Shown here: positions 1 through 5,923 of the stretch, one piece after another | Numbering within the stretch: position 1 is the stretch's first letter | Layout: each line of letters starts with the position of its first letter | Assembly: GCA_013330315.1 (NCBI GenBank) | Contig: DUIO01000086.1 | Location: forward strand, 2,452 to 9,202 | Length of the DNA: 6,751 nucleotides | Source: Methanosarcina sp. | GTDB taxonomy: Archaea > Halobacteriota > Methanosarcinia > Methanosarcinales > Methanosarcinaceae | Direction of reading: 5' to 3' | Position numbers and translations under genes: made by a program | Notes under the pieces: generated by a model | Seen by the model: only the letters and a program-made list of their open reading frames with translations | Database searches by the model: none | Told to the model about the DNA's origin: nothing

Positions 1-60
1 AGCAGCAGAGCAAAGGATCAGAAGGGCTGTAATAGTAGCAAAAAATCCATTTTTATTCAT
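1..60 (-). CDS. N-terminus of a secreted or membrane protein, cut by the window edge
   Basis: Only the first 20 codons are visible, reading leftward off the window. They give a lysine-bearing start (MNKNG) followed by a hydrophobic stretch (FFATITALLILCSAA), which has the shape of a Sec signal peptide. A cysteine sits in LLILC, but this is not a convincing lipobox. The ATG overlaps the last 8 bases of the upstream gene, whose stop is at 53-55. An AGGTGA ribosome-binding match lies 5 bases before the start. Start choice and strand are therefore well supported, while the mature protein is unknown. As third gene of an operon with an RND exporter and an anchored Ig-like protein, it is probably another extracytoplasmic component. 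That role is inference only. Confidence 0.72.
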   Translation of the reverse strand, partial: MNKNGFFATITALLILCSAA

Positions 61-1204
61 TCTCGTCACCTGACGCGTTCTCATCAATCTCATCATTCTG
101 TTTTCTTTTCCGGTGCATATTTACTATCTGGTAAAGGGCGATAAGGATAATCAGTATAATTGCTATGCCTGTTGTGCTGATTTTTTTCTCAGTCGCTTCG
201 AGAGGCACATGCACTTTCAGGTTCTCCGAAAAGGAGGTTTCACCATCCTCATCAACGTATTTTACCTCGCTATCGACTCCATAATTCTTTACAGTAGCAT
301 CTTTGCTTGCAGTAATCACGAAACTTGCAGTCCTGTTCTCTCCAGGCCCTATATCTCCAAGTCTTACTATGGATTTCTGCGTGCTAAGGGGAGTCATTAC
401 GATTATTCGGGCTGTAGCATCCTGTGCAATTTCTTCCCTTGTGTTCGTATAAGTCACGTTAATGGCCCTGCTCTCTCCCTGTTTCAGGCTGCCTGAGACT
501 TCTGTTATTTCAAACTTCGGCTGGCTTTTTACAGATATAGGTATCCTGAGCGTCTCTTCTTTTGTCTTATAATCTCGCATATAGTCCATATCCGTAAGTC
601 CCAGGTTTATTATCTCCCCTGTTGCGGTCCGAACATTTGCCTGGTAATCGTAGTTTACAGGCAGCAGGAGCTCATAGTTTCCAGAAGGGGTGTCGCTGTC
701 TATTTTTATAGTATACTTTATATTGGCAGTATGTCCGGTTTCAAGTTCTTCAACCGTCTGGATATTGTTTGCTGACTCGACTTCGATGTACTTTGTTTCA
801 GAGACAAGGACAGCATTGATGTTTTTTGCCGTAGTGCATTCTTTTTCTTCATCCATCTCCGCCATTGCAAGCGTTTCTTCGATTGAATTGCTTACTCCGG
901 CCTGATTTACGCTCAGCCTCTGGAACCCTTCTATTACTCCTTTATTTACGATTTTTATCTGCAGGTCTGCTGTTTCTCCCCTGCTGAGCTCGGGATTTCC
1001 TGTCACTGACGCCTGTAGAACCGGCTCTCCATAACTCCTGTAATAGTCTACCGTGTACCCATAATCCGGGACAATAAAGTCTACATCGTCGTCATCATCT
1101 CCGAGAGCCGGGAATGCAGTAACCGAGAGTACTAACAATATTAACGTGAGTGTGGAAACTTTCTTCAGTATTTTTTTTCTGGTTTTTCCGGGTGCTTGAA
1201 TCAT
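53..1204 (-). CDS. Secreted, C-terminally anchored COG1361/S-layer-like domain protein, partner of RND exporter
   Basis: The 383-residue protein starts with a basic stretch (KTRKKILKK, 7-15) and a hydrophobic signal core (about 17-31) ending near FPALG. A run of five aspartates follows (36-40). The body (about 55-335) is beta-rich and looks like two or three Ig-like/NEW3-type repeats, each with the pattern 'L.rGe.adl.i.i.N.G': about 73-90, and again about 238-254 (GSLKQGESRAINVTYTNT). NVT (249) and NRT (290) are possible N-glycosylation sites. One transmembrane helix (about 344-362) and a basic RKRK tail anchor it with the bulk outside the cell. It shares ATGA with the upstream exporter stop, so translation is probably coupled. 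COG1361-type proteins encoded beside RND pumps are taken to be extracytoplasmic accessory subunits; that role here is inference. There is no enzyme motif. Family assignment is by overall look, not a profile search. Confidence 0.8.
   Translation of the reverse strand: MIQAPGKTRKKILKKVSTLTLILLVLSVTAFPALGDDDDDVDFIVPDYGYTVDYYRSYGEPVLQASVTGNPELSRGETADLQIKIVNKGVIEGFQRLSVNQAGVSNSIEETLAMAEMDEEKECTTAKNINAVLVSETKYIEVESANNIQTVEELETGHTANIKYTIKIDSDTPSGNYELLLPVNYDYQANVRTATGEIINLGLTDMDYMRDYKTKEETLRIPISVKSQPKFEITEVSGSLKQGESRAINVTYTNTREEIAQDATARIIVMTPLSTQKSIVRLGDIGPGENRTASFVITASKDATVKNYGVDSEVKYVDEDGETSFSENLKVHVPLEATEKKISTTGIAIILIILIALYQIVNMHRKRKQNDEIDENASGDENE
66..71 (-). promoter_or_regulatory. Ribosome binding site of the truncated third operon gene
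   Basis: AGGTGA on the minus strand lies 5 bases before the ATG at 60-58, inside the coding end of the preceding gene. It matches the archaeal Shine-Dalgarno GGAGGTGA. This supports a real gene start here rather than a chance ATG, and suggests translational coupling. Confidence 0.65.
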
Positions 1205-3570
1205 ACCTCTGCTCCCTGAATTTGTTTTTTTACCTCTTTCTCTGCTACCGTGGCTCTTTTTCTCCTGTCTCGCCAGGTATCAAGGAAGACTATTAACGGT
1301 GGGAATACTACAAAGGTTGCCAGGAGAGCCAGCAGGACGTCGATAACCGTAACTTTTCCGAAATTGCTGATCATCGGGAAAGGAGAGGCGACAAGGGCAA
1401 GAAACCCAAAAACAGTAGTAGCTCCTGAAGCAATGATCGCAGTCCCTATTTTTGAACTGGTCATATGGATTGCTTCCATAGGGGTTGCCCCGGCTTCCTT
1501 TTCTTCAAAGTAGCGTTCCATCATAAGGATTGCATATTCGGAACCTACTCCGAGAATCAAAGCCCCAAGGGTTGCTGTCATAGGAGTGTACTCAATATTA
1601 AGGTAATACATGACTCCTCCTGACCAGCCGATCACTATAACCATAGGAATGATCGGGACTATTGCTTTCAGCCAGTCTCTGTAAACAGCATACAGCCCTG
1701 CAAGCACAAGGGCAAGCCCAAGGAATGTCATCGCTACTCTCCCGCTGGTAAGAGCGGTAATCACTTCCGTAAAGACAACGTTGTTGCCTGTAATCGTAAC
1801 TGCCGTACCTGGAGGGGCTGGCATCCACTGCATGTCCTGCCTGACAATATCTGTCAACTCCTGGATTCCTGTTACTTTAATGTCTGCAACCGCATTTCCT
1901 ATATTGAAGTTCAGAAGGAGCATATTTTTCCCGTACATGTAGCGGTCTTTTTGCCATTCCGGGATATCGGCATAAATAGCTTCTACTTCCTGGCTTGTTT
2001 CAGGAATTGAGCCTCCGTTCCTTTCCTTTACAAGAGACACAATACTTGATGCGCTGTAAATATGCTTTCTGCCTTCTACTTCATGTTCCGAGAACTGGTC
2101 CATCCATTTCAGGACATCGGGGTTAGCCGTGTCTTCAACCTTGATAATAAGATTTAGTTCGTCAGTTCCCCCCATGATATCTCCCATATGCTGGAGATCT
2201 ATAAGTGAAGGCATATCCTGGGGTACAAAGGTCTGAACATCGGTCTGAATGGGTACGGACTGGTCTGCATAAAGCCCTCCAAGGCAAAGGAGGCCAGCGA
2301 CTCCGAGTACAATAATGTCGTATCTTATTGTCAGATCTGTAGTTTTCTGGAGAAGTATCTCTGTTTTATGGCTGCCTGTGCCTTTGTTTTCCGAATTCTT
2401 TTTTCGTCTTATTCCAGCAGGTTTTAGCTTTTTAGCAACTTTCTTTAAAGGATTTTTATCCGAATATTTGTCAAATAAGGAAACCGTTACGATCCCTACA
2501 AATATGGACGAGAGGTAACACATTATAATACCTATAAGGAGCAGTTTGCCAAAGTCCTGGATCATTGGTACCGAGGACGTAAAAAGAGAAACAAAACCCA
2601 GAGCTGTCATCCCGAGCGCTATAAGGACTGCAGGGCCCGTGTTCTTTATGGTTTCCACAACTGCTCTGCCTTTGCCTCCGTTTTTGTGCAATTCTTCCTC
2701 AAGCCTGTTATGGAACTGGATGGCATAGTCTATACCCACACCTATGAGGATCGGGAATGCAGCCATCGAAACCATGGAAAGAGTGATTCCTATGTAACCC
2801 ATGGCTCCGAAAGTATAGACTATGCCTAACAGGACCACCGGGAGAGGGAGAAGACCCCAGCGGACATGCTTGAATACGAAAAACAGGACAATAACCATGA
2901 AAATGCCTGAGAGCCCAAGAAGTATGCCCATGCTCGAGTTCATTTCGTAGTTCATGGAGACGCTGAATGCAGGAGCACCTGTAACAATAATGTTATAAGA
3001 TGGCGGAAATTCTGCAAATGAAACCGCATCTTCAGTGGCATAAAGGATATCCTCCTGAGCAGCTTCACTGGCAGAGCCTGCCATTACTACTGAAATCAGA
3101 ATATGAGTATTGTCAGGGACAATCTGGCCGAAAATATCAGGGTTTTGATCTATAATAGCTTCAATCTCTTGATCGGTATCGGGAATCACATATCTTCCCG
3201 TCATCTGGTAGTTAACCGTTTTGATGAGGGAGGCAGGGCTTGTGGTCTCTATAACCCCTTCAGTGCCCTGGAGCTGATGCTCAAGCCTATCAACGGCTTT
3301 CATCAGTTCCGCATTTCTCACATCATTACCCTCTACCATTACCACAATCGACTGAGTCTGGAATATGCTCTGATAAAGGTGATCATAGTCCTGGTAGAGA
3401 GGGGAGTCTTTCCCTACAAATGTCTCCGTTCCTGAAGCCATCTCTATTTTTTGTGCGCCCTGTGCTGCTATAATTATGAACAGGAAAGCTACCAGGAGTA
3501 TGGAAAAACGGTTATTCTGAACAAAAAATCCCAGTTTTTCAAAAATATTTTTAATAATGAATCCCCTCAT
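1201..3570 (-). CDS. RND superfamily (MMPL/HAE3-like) exporter, 12 TM
   Basis: From the ATG at 3570 the protein has 789 residues and the duplicated RND layout: one TM (about 21-39), a large extracellular domain (about 45-210), five TMs (about 215-366), a basic cytoplasmic linker rich in K and R (about 370-400), then the same order again (TM about 417-434, domain about 440-605, five TMs about 610-764). Each half carries the TM4/TM10 proton-relay motif: GIGIDYAIQFHNR (Asp 281) and GVGSEYAILMMERY (Glu 678). In MmpL3-type pumps paired Asp-Tyr residues at these sites carry protons, so this is probably a proton- or ion-driven pump. The substrate cannot be read from sequence; lipids or hydrophobic compounds are typical of the family. 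The reading frame extends to a TTG at 3591 (7 more residues, YFILKF), but the ATG is preferred. Neither start has a clear ribosome-binding site. It is the first gene of an operon with two extracytoplasmic proteins. Confidence 0.92.
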   Translation of the reverse strand: MRGFIIKNIFEKLGFFVQNNRFSILLVAFLFIIIAAQGAQKIEMASGTETFVGKDSPLYQDYDHLYQSIFQTQSIVVMVEGNDVRNAELMKAVDRLEHQLQGTEGVIETTSPASLIKTVNYQMTGRYVIPDTDQEIEAIIDQNPDIFGQIVPDNTHILISVVMAGSASEAAQEDILYATEDAVSFAEFPPSYNIIVTGAPAFSVSMNYEMNSSMGILLGLSGIFMVIVLFFVFKHVRWGLLPLPVVLLGIVYTFGAMGYIGITLSMVSMAAFPILIGVGIDYAIQFHNRLEEELHKNGGKGRAVVETIKNTGPAVLIALGMTALGFVSLFTSSVPMIQDFGKLLLIGIIMCYLSSIFVGIVTVSLFDKYSDKNPLKKVAKKLKPAGIRRKKNSENKGTGSHKTEILLQKTTDLTIRYDIIVLGVAGLLCLGGLYADQSVPIQTDVQTFVPQDMPSLIDLQHMGDIMGGTDELNLIIKVEDTANPDVLKWMDQFSEHEVEGRKHIYSASSIVSLVKERNGGSIPETSQEVEAIYADIPEWQKDRYMYGKNMLLLNFNIGNAVADIKVTGIQELTDIVRQDMQWMPAPPGTAVTITGNNVVFTEVITALTSGRVAMTFLGLALVLAGLYAVYRDWLKAIVPIIPMVIVIGWSGGVMYYLNIEYTPMTATLGALILGVGSEYAILMMERYFEEKEAGATPMEAIHMTSSKIGTAIIASGATTVFGFLALVASPFPMISNFGKVTVIDVLLALLATFVVFPPLIVFLDTWRDRRKRATVAEKEVKKQIQGAEV
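1212..1216 (-). promoter_or_regulatory. Ribosome binding site of the COG1361-like gene
   Basis: GGGAG on the minus strand lies 7 bases before the ATG at 1204-1202, within the last codons of the exporter gene. A second partial match, GAGGT, directly abuts the ATG. Good spacing supports this start and the ATGA-coupled arrangement. Confidence 0.55.
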
Positions 3571-3595
3571 AAATTTTAATATGAAGTACAATTTA

Positions 3596-3636
3596 GGGAT
3601 CTTGCTACATATCCCACGTTGCAGGTTTCCCTGAAC
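3596..3636 (-). promoter_or_regulatory. Two tandem hairpins in the presumed exporter leader
   Basis: Read on the minus strand, the first is GTTCAGG-GAAA-CCTGCAAC (3636-3618), a 4-bp plus 3-bp stem with a single bulged C and a GNRA-type GAAA loop. The second is GGGAT-N10-ATCCC (3615-3596), a perfect 5-bp stem. Both precede the exporter ATG at 3570 and would lie in its mRNA leader if transcription starts at either candidate promoter upstream. This could be a structured 5' leader. Short stems like these also arise by chance, and no known riboswitch class is recognised. Confidence 0.3.
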
Positions 3637-3663
3637 CGGAGGTTTATGATTGAAGACTTGTTC

Positions 3664-3736
3664 CTTATTAATACAGCTTTCTTTTTTACTGTGTGAATAG
3701 TTCTCTAATGTCCTGTGTTAGTTTGGTATTATATGT
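3664..3736 (-). promoter_or_regulatory. Candidate TATA boxes for the exporter operon
   Basis: Two AT-rich matches are visible on the minus strand: ACATATAAT (3736-3728) and GTATTAATAAG (3674-3664). With the usual 25-base spacing they would give leaders of roughly 135 and 75 bases respectively before the ATG at 3570. Neither is a perfect archaeal TATA consensus and the choice between them cannot be made from sequence. The palindromic TATA at 3742-3753 could also in principle be read in this direction. Confidence 0.35.
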
Positions 3737-3741
3737 AGAAA

Positions 3742-3753
3742 AGATTTAAATCT
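3742..3753 (+). promoter_or_regulatory. Palindromic TATA box of the TrmB-type regulator gene
   Basis: AGATTTAAATCT is a perfect 12-bp palindrome with a TTTAAAT core typical of archaeal TATA boxes. Its centre is about 28 bases before the ATG at 3776, which puts the expected transcription start within a few bases of the start codon. The mRNA is therefore probably leaderless or nearly so. A weak AGGGGT at 3765-3770 is the only possible ribosome-binding site. Confidence 0.6.
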
Positions 3754-3754
3754 A

Positions 3755-3775
3755 TTGTTACTTTAGGGGTAACAA
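3755..3775 (+). promoter_or_regulatory. Inverted repeat, candidate operator of the TrmB-type regulator
   Basis: TTGTTAC (3755-3761) and GTAACAA (3769-3775) form a perfect 7-bp inverted repeat around a 7-base spacer (TTTAGGG). It lies directly between the TATA box and the start codon, over the expected transcription start. A dimeric winged-helix protein bound here would block initiation, so negative autoregulation by the adjacent TrmB-type protein is the simplest inference. No second full copy was found nearer the exporter gene. Confidence 0.5.
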
Positions 3776-4555
3776 ATGTTTTCACAATTAAATCCTCAGT
3801 TGATTCTTAATCTGGAGCGGCTAGGGCTAACTGAAAACGAGGCAAAAGCCTATGTCGGGATTGTCAGCCTGAGAGAGGCAACAGCCAGGGAAGTCCATGA
3901 ACTTACAAACGTTCCGAGAGCCAAAATATACGAAGTCCTGAAAATTCTGGCGAAAAAAGGCTACCTGGAAATTCGGCAGGGCTCCCCGACTTATTTCCGT
4001 GCGGTTGACCCCAAACAGGTAATTGGCAAGATAAAAGATGAATTTATCAGCTGTGCAATCGAGACACTTGACCAGCTCAATGAATTAAGTTACGAGCTCC
4101 CTAAAACGTCTCCTATCTGGTGTATCCAGAGCGAGTGGGGGATAAAAAACAGGATTCGTGAGATTCTTAATGGAGTAAAGGAAGAACTGATTATTTTCTC
4201 ATCCGCTCCCGAGCTATTGAAAGAGTTTGAGGCGGAGCTGAAAAAACTGGAAAAAACCTGCCGTTTAACCCTTATTGTGAATGACCCTGACAGGTTTGAA
4301 TCGTTGCCTTTTGAATTCCTGGAAACCACCAAAGAATTTAATGAATTTATAAATAATATTGTAGTCGATGGAGTCCGGTATGATGAAGAATTCTTTATGA
4401 TGGCAGATGGTAAAGAGTCAATAGGGGTCCATTGTGCAGGAAATAAAAGAGAAGCGGTTGTAATCAAACTGCCAGTTGTTTGTTACATGCAGAAGATGAT
4501 TTATGATAAAGTGCTTGAGCCAAGTTTTGTTAAAAAAGATTTTAAACCTGTCTGA
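3776..4555 (+). CDS. TrmB-family winged-helix transcriptional regulator
   Basis: 259 residues. The N-terminal TrmB-type winged helix (about 11-80) is clear: LERLGLTENEAKAYVGIV, then a helix-turn-helix with recognition-helix signature NVPRAKIYEVLKILAKKGYL (45-64), and a wing ending in YFRAVDP (73-79). A helical segment (about 82-108) probably dimerises. The remaining part (about 112-250) is an effector-like domain starting with a WCIQ..WGIKNRI segment; it resembles the C-terminal regions of methanogen TrmB-like regulators rather than sugar-binding TrmB, so no sugar ligand is assumed. Five cysteines (93, 116, 162, 220, 236) do not form a clear metal site. Methanosarcina has a global TrmB-like regulator, MreA; identity with it cannot be decided here. 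The gene is divergent from the exporter operon, and a perfect inverted repeat lies just before its ATG, suggesting autoregulation and possibly control of the exporter. Confidence 0.85.
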   Translation: MFSQLNPQLILNLERLGLTENEAKAYVGIVSLREATAREVHELTNVPRAKIYEVLKILAKKGYLEIRQGSPTYFRAVDPKQVIGKIKDEFISCAIETLDQLNELSYELPKTSPIWCIQSEWGIKNRIREILNGVKEELIIFSSAPELLKEFEAELKKLEKTCRLTLIVNDPDRFESLPFEFLETTKEFNEFINNIVVDGVRYDEEFFMMADGKESIGVHCAGNKREAVVIKLPVVCYMQKMIYDKVLEPSFVKKDFKPV

Positions 4556-4621
4556 AAGCCCTGGATATGTATGCCTCTCTAAAAAAGGTTAGTGTTTTCG
4601 GATACTATTAATATGATCCAA

Positions 4622-4705
4622 AATTATCTGAAAATAGAATTAAATGATCTAAAAATAGAATTAAATTATCTGAATGTAGAATTAAATTATCTGAAAATGG
4701 AATGA
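4622..4705. repeat. Tandem array, four 21-bp units
   Basis: Four consecutive 21-bp units start at 4622, 4643, 4664 and 4685. Each begins AATtATCT and contains TGAAAATAGAATT or a close variant. Stop codons in the plus frames argue against coding. The array lies in the 250-base spacer after the regulator gene and directly before a second array of different period. The 66 bases from 4556 to 4621 hold nothing else recognised. Confidence 0.85.
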
Positions 4706-4708
4706 TCA

Positions 4709-4780
4709 GATTCTTATCAGGATTTTTTCCGAGATTCCTATCGGGATTCTTATCAGGTTTCTTATCGGGATTCTTCTCAT
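4709..4780. repeat. Tandem array, six 12-bp units
   Basis: Six 12-bp units start at 4709, 4721, 4733, 4745, 4757 and 4769, with consensus GATTCTTATCAG/GATTCTTATCGG. Unit 2 is the most diverged and contains a run of six T, which might act as a terminator for the upstream regulator gene. The array begins three bases after the 21-bp array and ends about 35 bases before the next start codon, so it borders the promoter of the hydrolase gene. Confidence 0.85.
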
Positions 4781-4788
4781 TGATATAG
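4781..4788 (+). promoter_or_regulatory. Candidate TATA box of the metallo-hydrolase gene
   Basis: TGATATAG is centred about 30 bases before the ATG at 4815, immediately after the 12-bp repeat array. With typical archaeal spacing, transcription would start close to the start codons. The match to the TATA consensus is moderate. Confidence 0.35.
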
Positions 4789-4814
4789 AAAACAGAGTTT
4801 AGCGGGTGTATATG

Positions 4815-5474
4815 ATGAATAGCGTGGAAATTGAAGGCATTAATATTCGGTGGTTAGGACATTCTGGTTTTTTACTTGATGGAAAAGGCAAAAAGATCTA
4901 TATCGATCCTTTTGAACTTGCTGAAGAGCCTGCTTTCGACGATAAAGCCGACATTTTGCTAATCACGCATGAACACTATGATCACTGCAGTCCCGAAGAT
5001 ATCCGGAAGGTCAGGAGATCCGATACTACCACTCTTATTCCTGAGAGCTGCCCCCTTGAGTTCAGGGGAGATGCAAGAAGGATTGCAGAAGGTGATATAC
5101 TGGCTGACGGTCTTGAGATCAAGGGAATTCGGATTGAGGTGGTTCCTGCCTATAATCTTGGTAAGCCCTATCACCCCAGAGAGCTTGGAGTGGGGTACAT
5201 CATAGAACTTGGAGGCTTGAGGATTTATCATGCAGGCGACTCGGATTTTATACCTGAGATGAAAACCATTAAAGCCGATATAGCCCTTCTGCCTGTTGGG
5301 GGCACATATACCATGGACGAAGAGGAAGCCGCCCGCGCAGCAGCAGCGATCTCTCCGAGATTTGTTATCCCAATGCACTACGGTTCAGAAGGAATCGAAG
5401 CAGATCCCGAAAAGTTTAAAGCTCTTGTATGCAGCAAAAATCCGGACATTAATGTAATCATTCTGGAATCCTGA
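4815..5474 (+). CDS. Metallo-beta-lactamase-fold hydrolase (Lactamase_B_3 / UPF0173-like)
   Basis: 219 residues from the chosen ATG. It shows the short MBL-fold layout: WLGHSGF near the N-terminus (13-19), IDPF (30-33), the metal-binding HxHxDH motif THEHYDH (51-57, histidines 52, 54, 57 and Asp 56), the YHAGDSD segment (138-144) with the bridging Asp, and a late PMHYG (186-190) with the final metal histidine. This set fits the UPF0173/UlaG-like branch of zinc- or manganese-dependent hydrolases. The substrate is unknown; these proteins are often labelled generically. Three starts are in frame: GTG 4806, ATG 4812 and ATG 4815. GGGTG at 4804-4808 gives the best ribosome-binding spacing (6 bases) to 4815. 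The gene is likely a single transcription unit, with a T-run after its stop, and the following rnp4 is separated by 83 bases. Confidence 0.88.
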   Translation: MNSVEIEGINIRWLGHSGFLLDGKGKKIYIDPFELAEEPAFDDKADILLITHEHYDHCSPEDIRKVRRSDTTTLIPESCPLEFRGDARRIAEGDILADGLEIKGIRIEVVPAYNLGKPYHPRELGVGYIIELGGLRIYHAGDSDFIPEMKTIKADIALLPVGGTYTMDEEEAARAAAAISPRFVIPMHYGSEGIEADPEKFKALVCSKNPDINVIILES

Positions 5475-5485
5475 TTTCATTTTTT
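5475..5485 (+). terminator. T-rich terminator after the metallo-hydrolase gene
   Basis: TTTCATTTTTT immediately follows the TGA stop. Archaeal RNA polymerase commonly terminates at such T-runs without a hairpin. Read-through into rnp4, 83 bases downstream, remains possible. Confidence 0.4.
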
Positions 5486-5557
5486 GAGACAAATGCCAAA
5501 GCAGATTCCATATCCCATACTAATAAAAACCTAAGGAATACCAGGACAGATCTGAAT

Positions 5558-5887
5558 ATGCCTAAAGCAGCCAGGAAACAGCAGAAAAACCTTATTGAGA
5601 ATATAGCAGCCCAGCGTATGTGGCGGCTATTTGAACTTGCAAAAGCCGAAATCCCGGAAAACCCTGAGCGCAGCAGGCGTTACATTCAGCTTATACGTAA
5701 TATTTCCATGAGGAACAGGATGAGTATTCCAAGGGAAATTAAAAGCAGAATCTGCAAACACTGTTATGCCTTCCTGACGCCCGGACATAATGCTCGCTAC
5801 AGATTGAAAGGAGGATTTATTGTCATATCCTGCGAGCATTGCGGAAAAGAAATGAGATATCCTTATAAAAAGCTAAAAAATGTCTGA
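5558..5887 (+). CDS. rnp4: Ribonuclease P protein component 4 (Rpp21/Rpr2 family)
   Basis: 109 residues, the usual size of the archaeal Rpp21 homologue. The N-terminal half is basic and helical (KQQKNLIENIAAQRMWRLFE, about 8-27; then SRRYIQLIRNISMRNRM, 39-55). The C-terminal half is a zinc ribbon with ligands C66, C69 (CKHC) and C92, C95 (CEHC). The conserved ICKHCYAFLTPG segment and the positively charged YRLKGG follow the family pattern. Rnp4 pairs with Rnp1/Rpp29 as a protein cofactor of the RNase P RNA, which removes tRNA 5' leaders in the cytoplasm. A TAATAAAAA at 5521-5529 is a possible TATA box about 30 bases before the ATG. The ribosome-binding site is weak (AGGA, 11 bases upstream). 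The start is the first ATG in a conserved-looking frame. Confidence 0.93.
   Translation: MPKAARKQQKNLIENIAAQRMWRLFELAKAEIPENPERSRRYIQLIRNISMRNRMSIPREIKSRICKHCYAFLTPGHNARYRLKGGFIVISCEHCGKEMRYPYKKLKNV
5866..5880 (-). terminator. Minus-strand T-runs for the small Cys-cluster gene
   Basis: Read on the minus strand, TTTTTTAGCTTTTTA falls within the 3' end of rnp4 (the lysine-rich YKKLKN codons). As the first strong T-run after the minus-strand gene ending at 5924, it is a plausible terminator, which would make the two convergent mRNAs overlap by several tens of bases. Confidence 0.35.
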
Positions 5888-5897
5888 CCATATGTTG

Positions 5898-5907
5898 CTT
5901 TTTATTT
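5898..5907 (+). terminator. T-rich terminator after rnp4
   Basis: CTTTTTATTT begins 10 bases after the rnp4 stop and before the convergent gene's end. It is the natural plus-strand stop signal for archaeal polymerase. Confidence 0.4.
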
Positions 5908-5923
5908 CCGGGTGTTATCAGGA

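Noticed and set aside
113..496. Plus-strand open frame of 127 codons opposite the COG1361-like gene
   Set aside because: It lies wholly antisense to a gene with a signal peptide, TM anchor, ribosome-binding site and operon overlap. Its translation is cysteine- and tyrosine-rich with no recognisable domain.
3103..3435. Plus-strand open frame of 110 codons inside the exporter gene
   Set aside because: It is antisense to the first extracellular domain of the exporter, with no promoter or ribosome-binding site, and is a frame shadow.
3571..3591. TTG start at 3591 for the exporter
   Set aside because: It adds only seven residues, has no ribosome-binding site, and an ATG follows in frame at 3570. 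It is kept as an alternative only.
3638..3696. Sixteen-codon plus-strand ORF with a perfect GGAGGT just before its ATG (3646)
   Set aside because: The spacing of 2 bases is too short, no TATA box is placed for it, and the GGAGGT is explained equally well by chance in the divergent leader region.
4622..4780. CRISPR array
   Set aside because: The units are directly tandem with no unique spacers, and no cas genes are present.
4959..5378. Minus-strand open frame of 139 codons opposite the metallo-hydrolase
   Set aside because: The plus strand carries the complete MBL motif set here; the antisense translation shows no family features.
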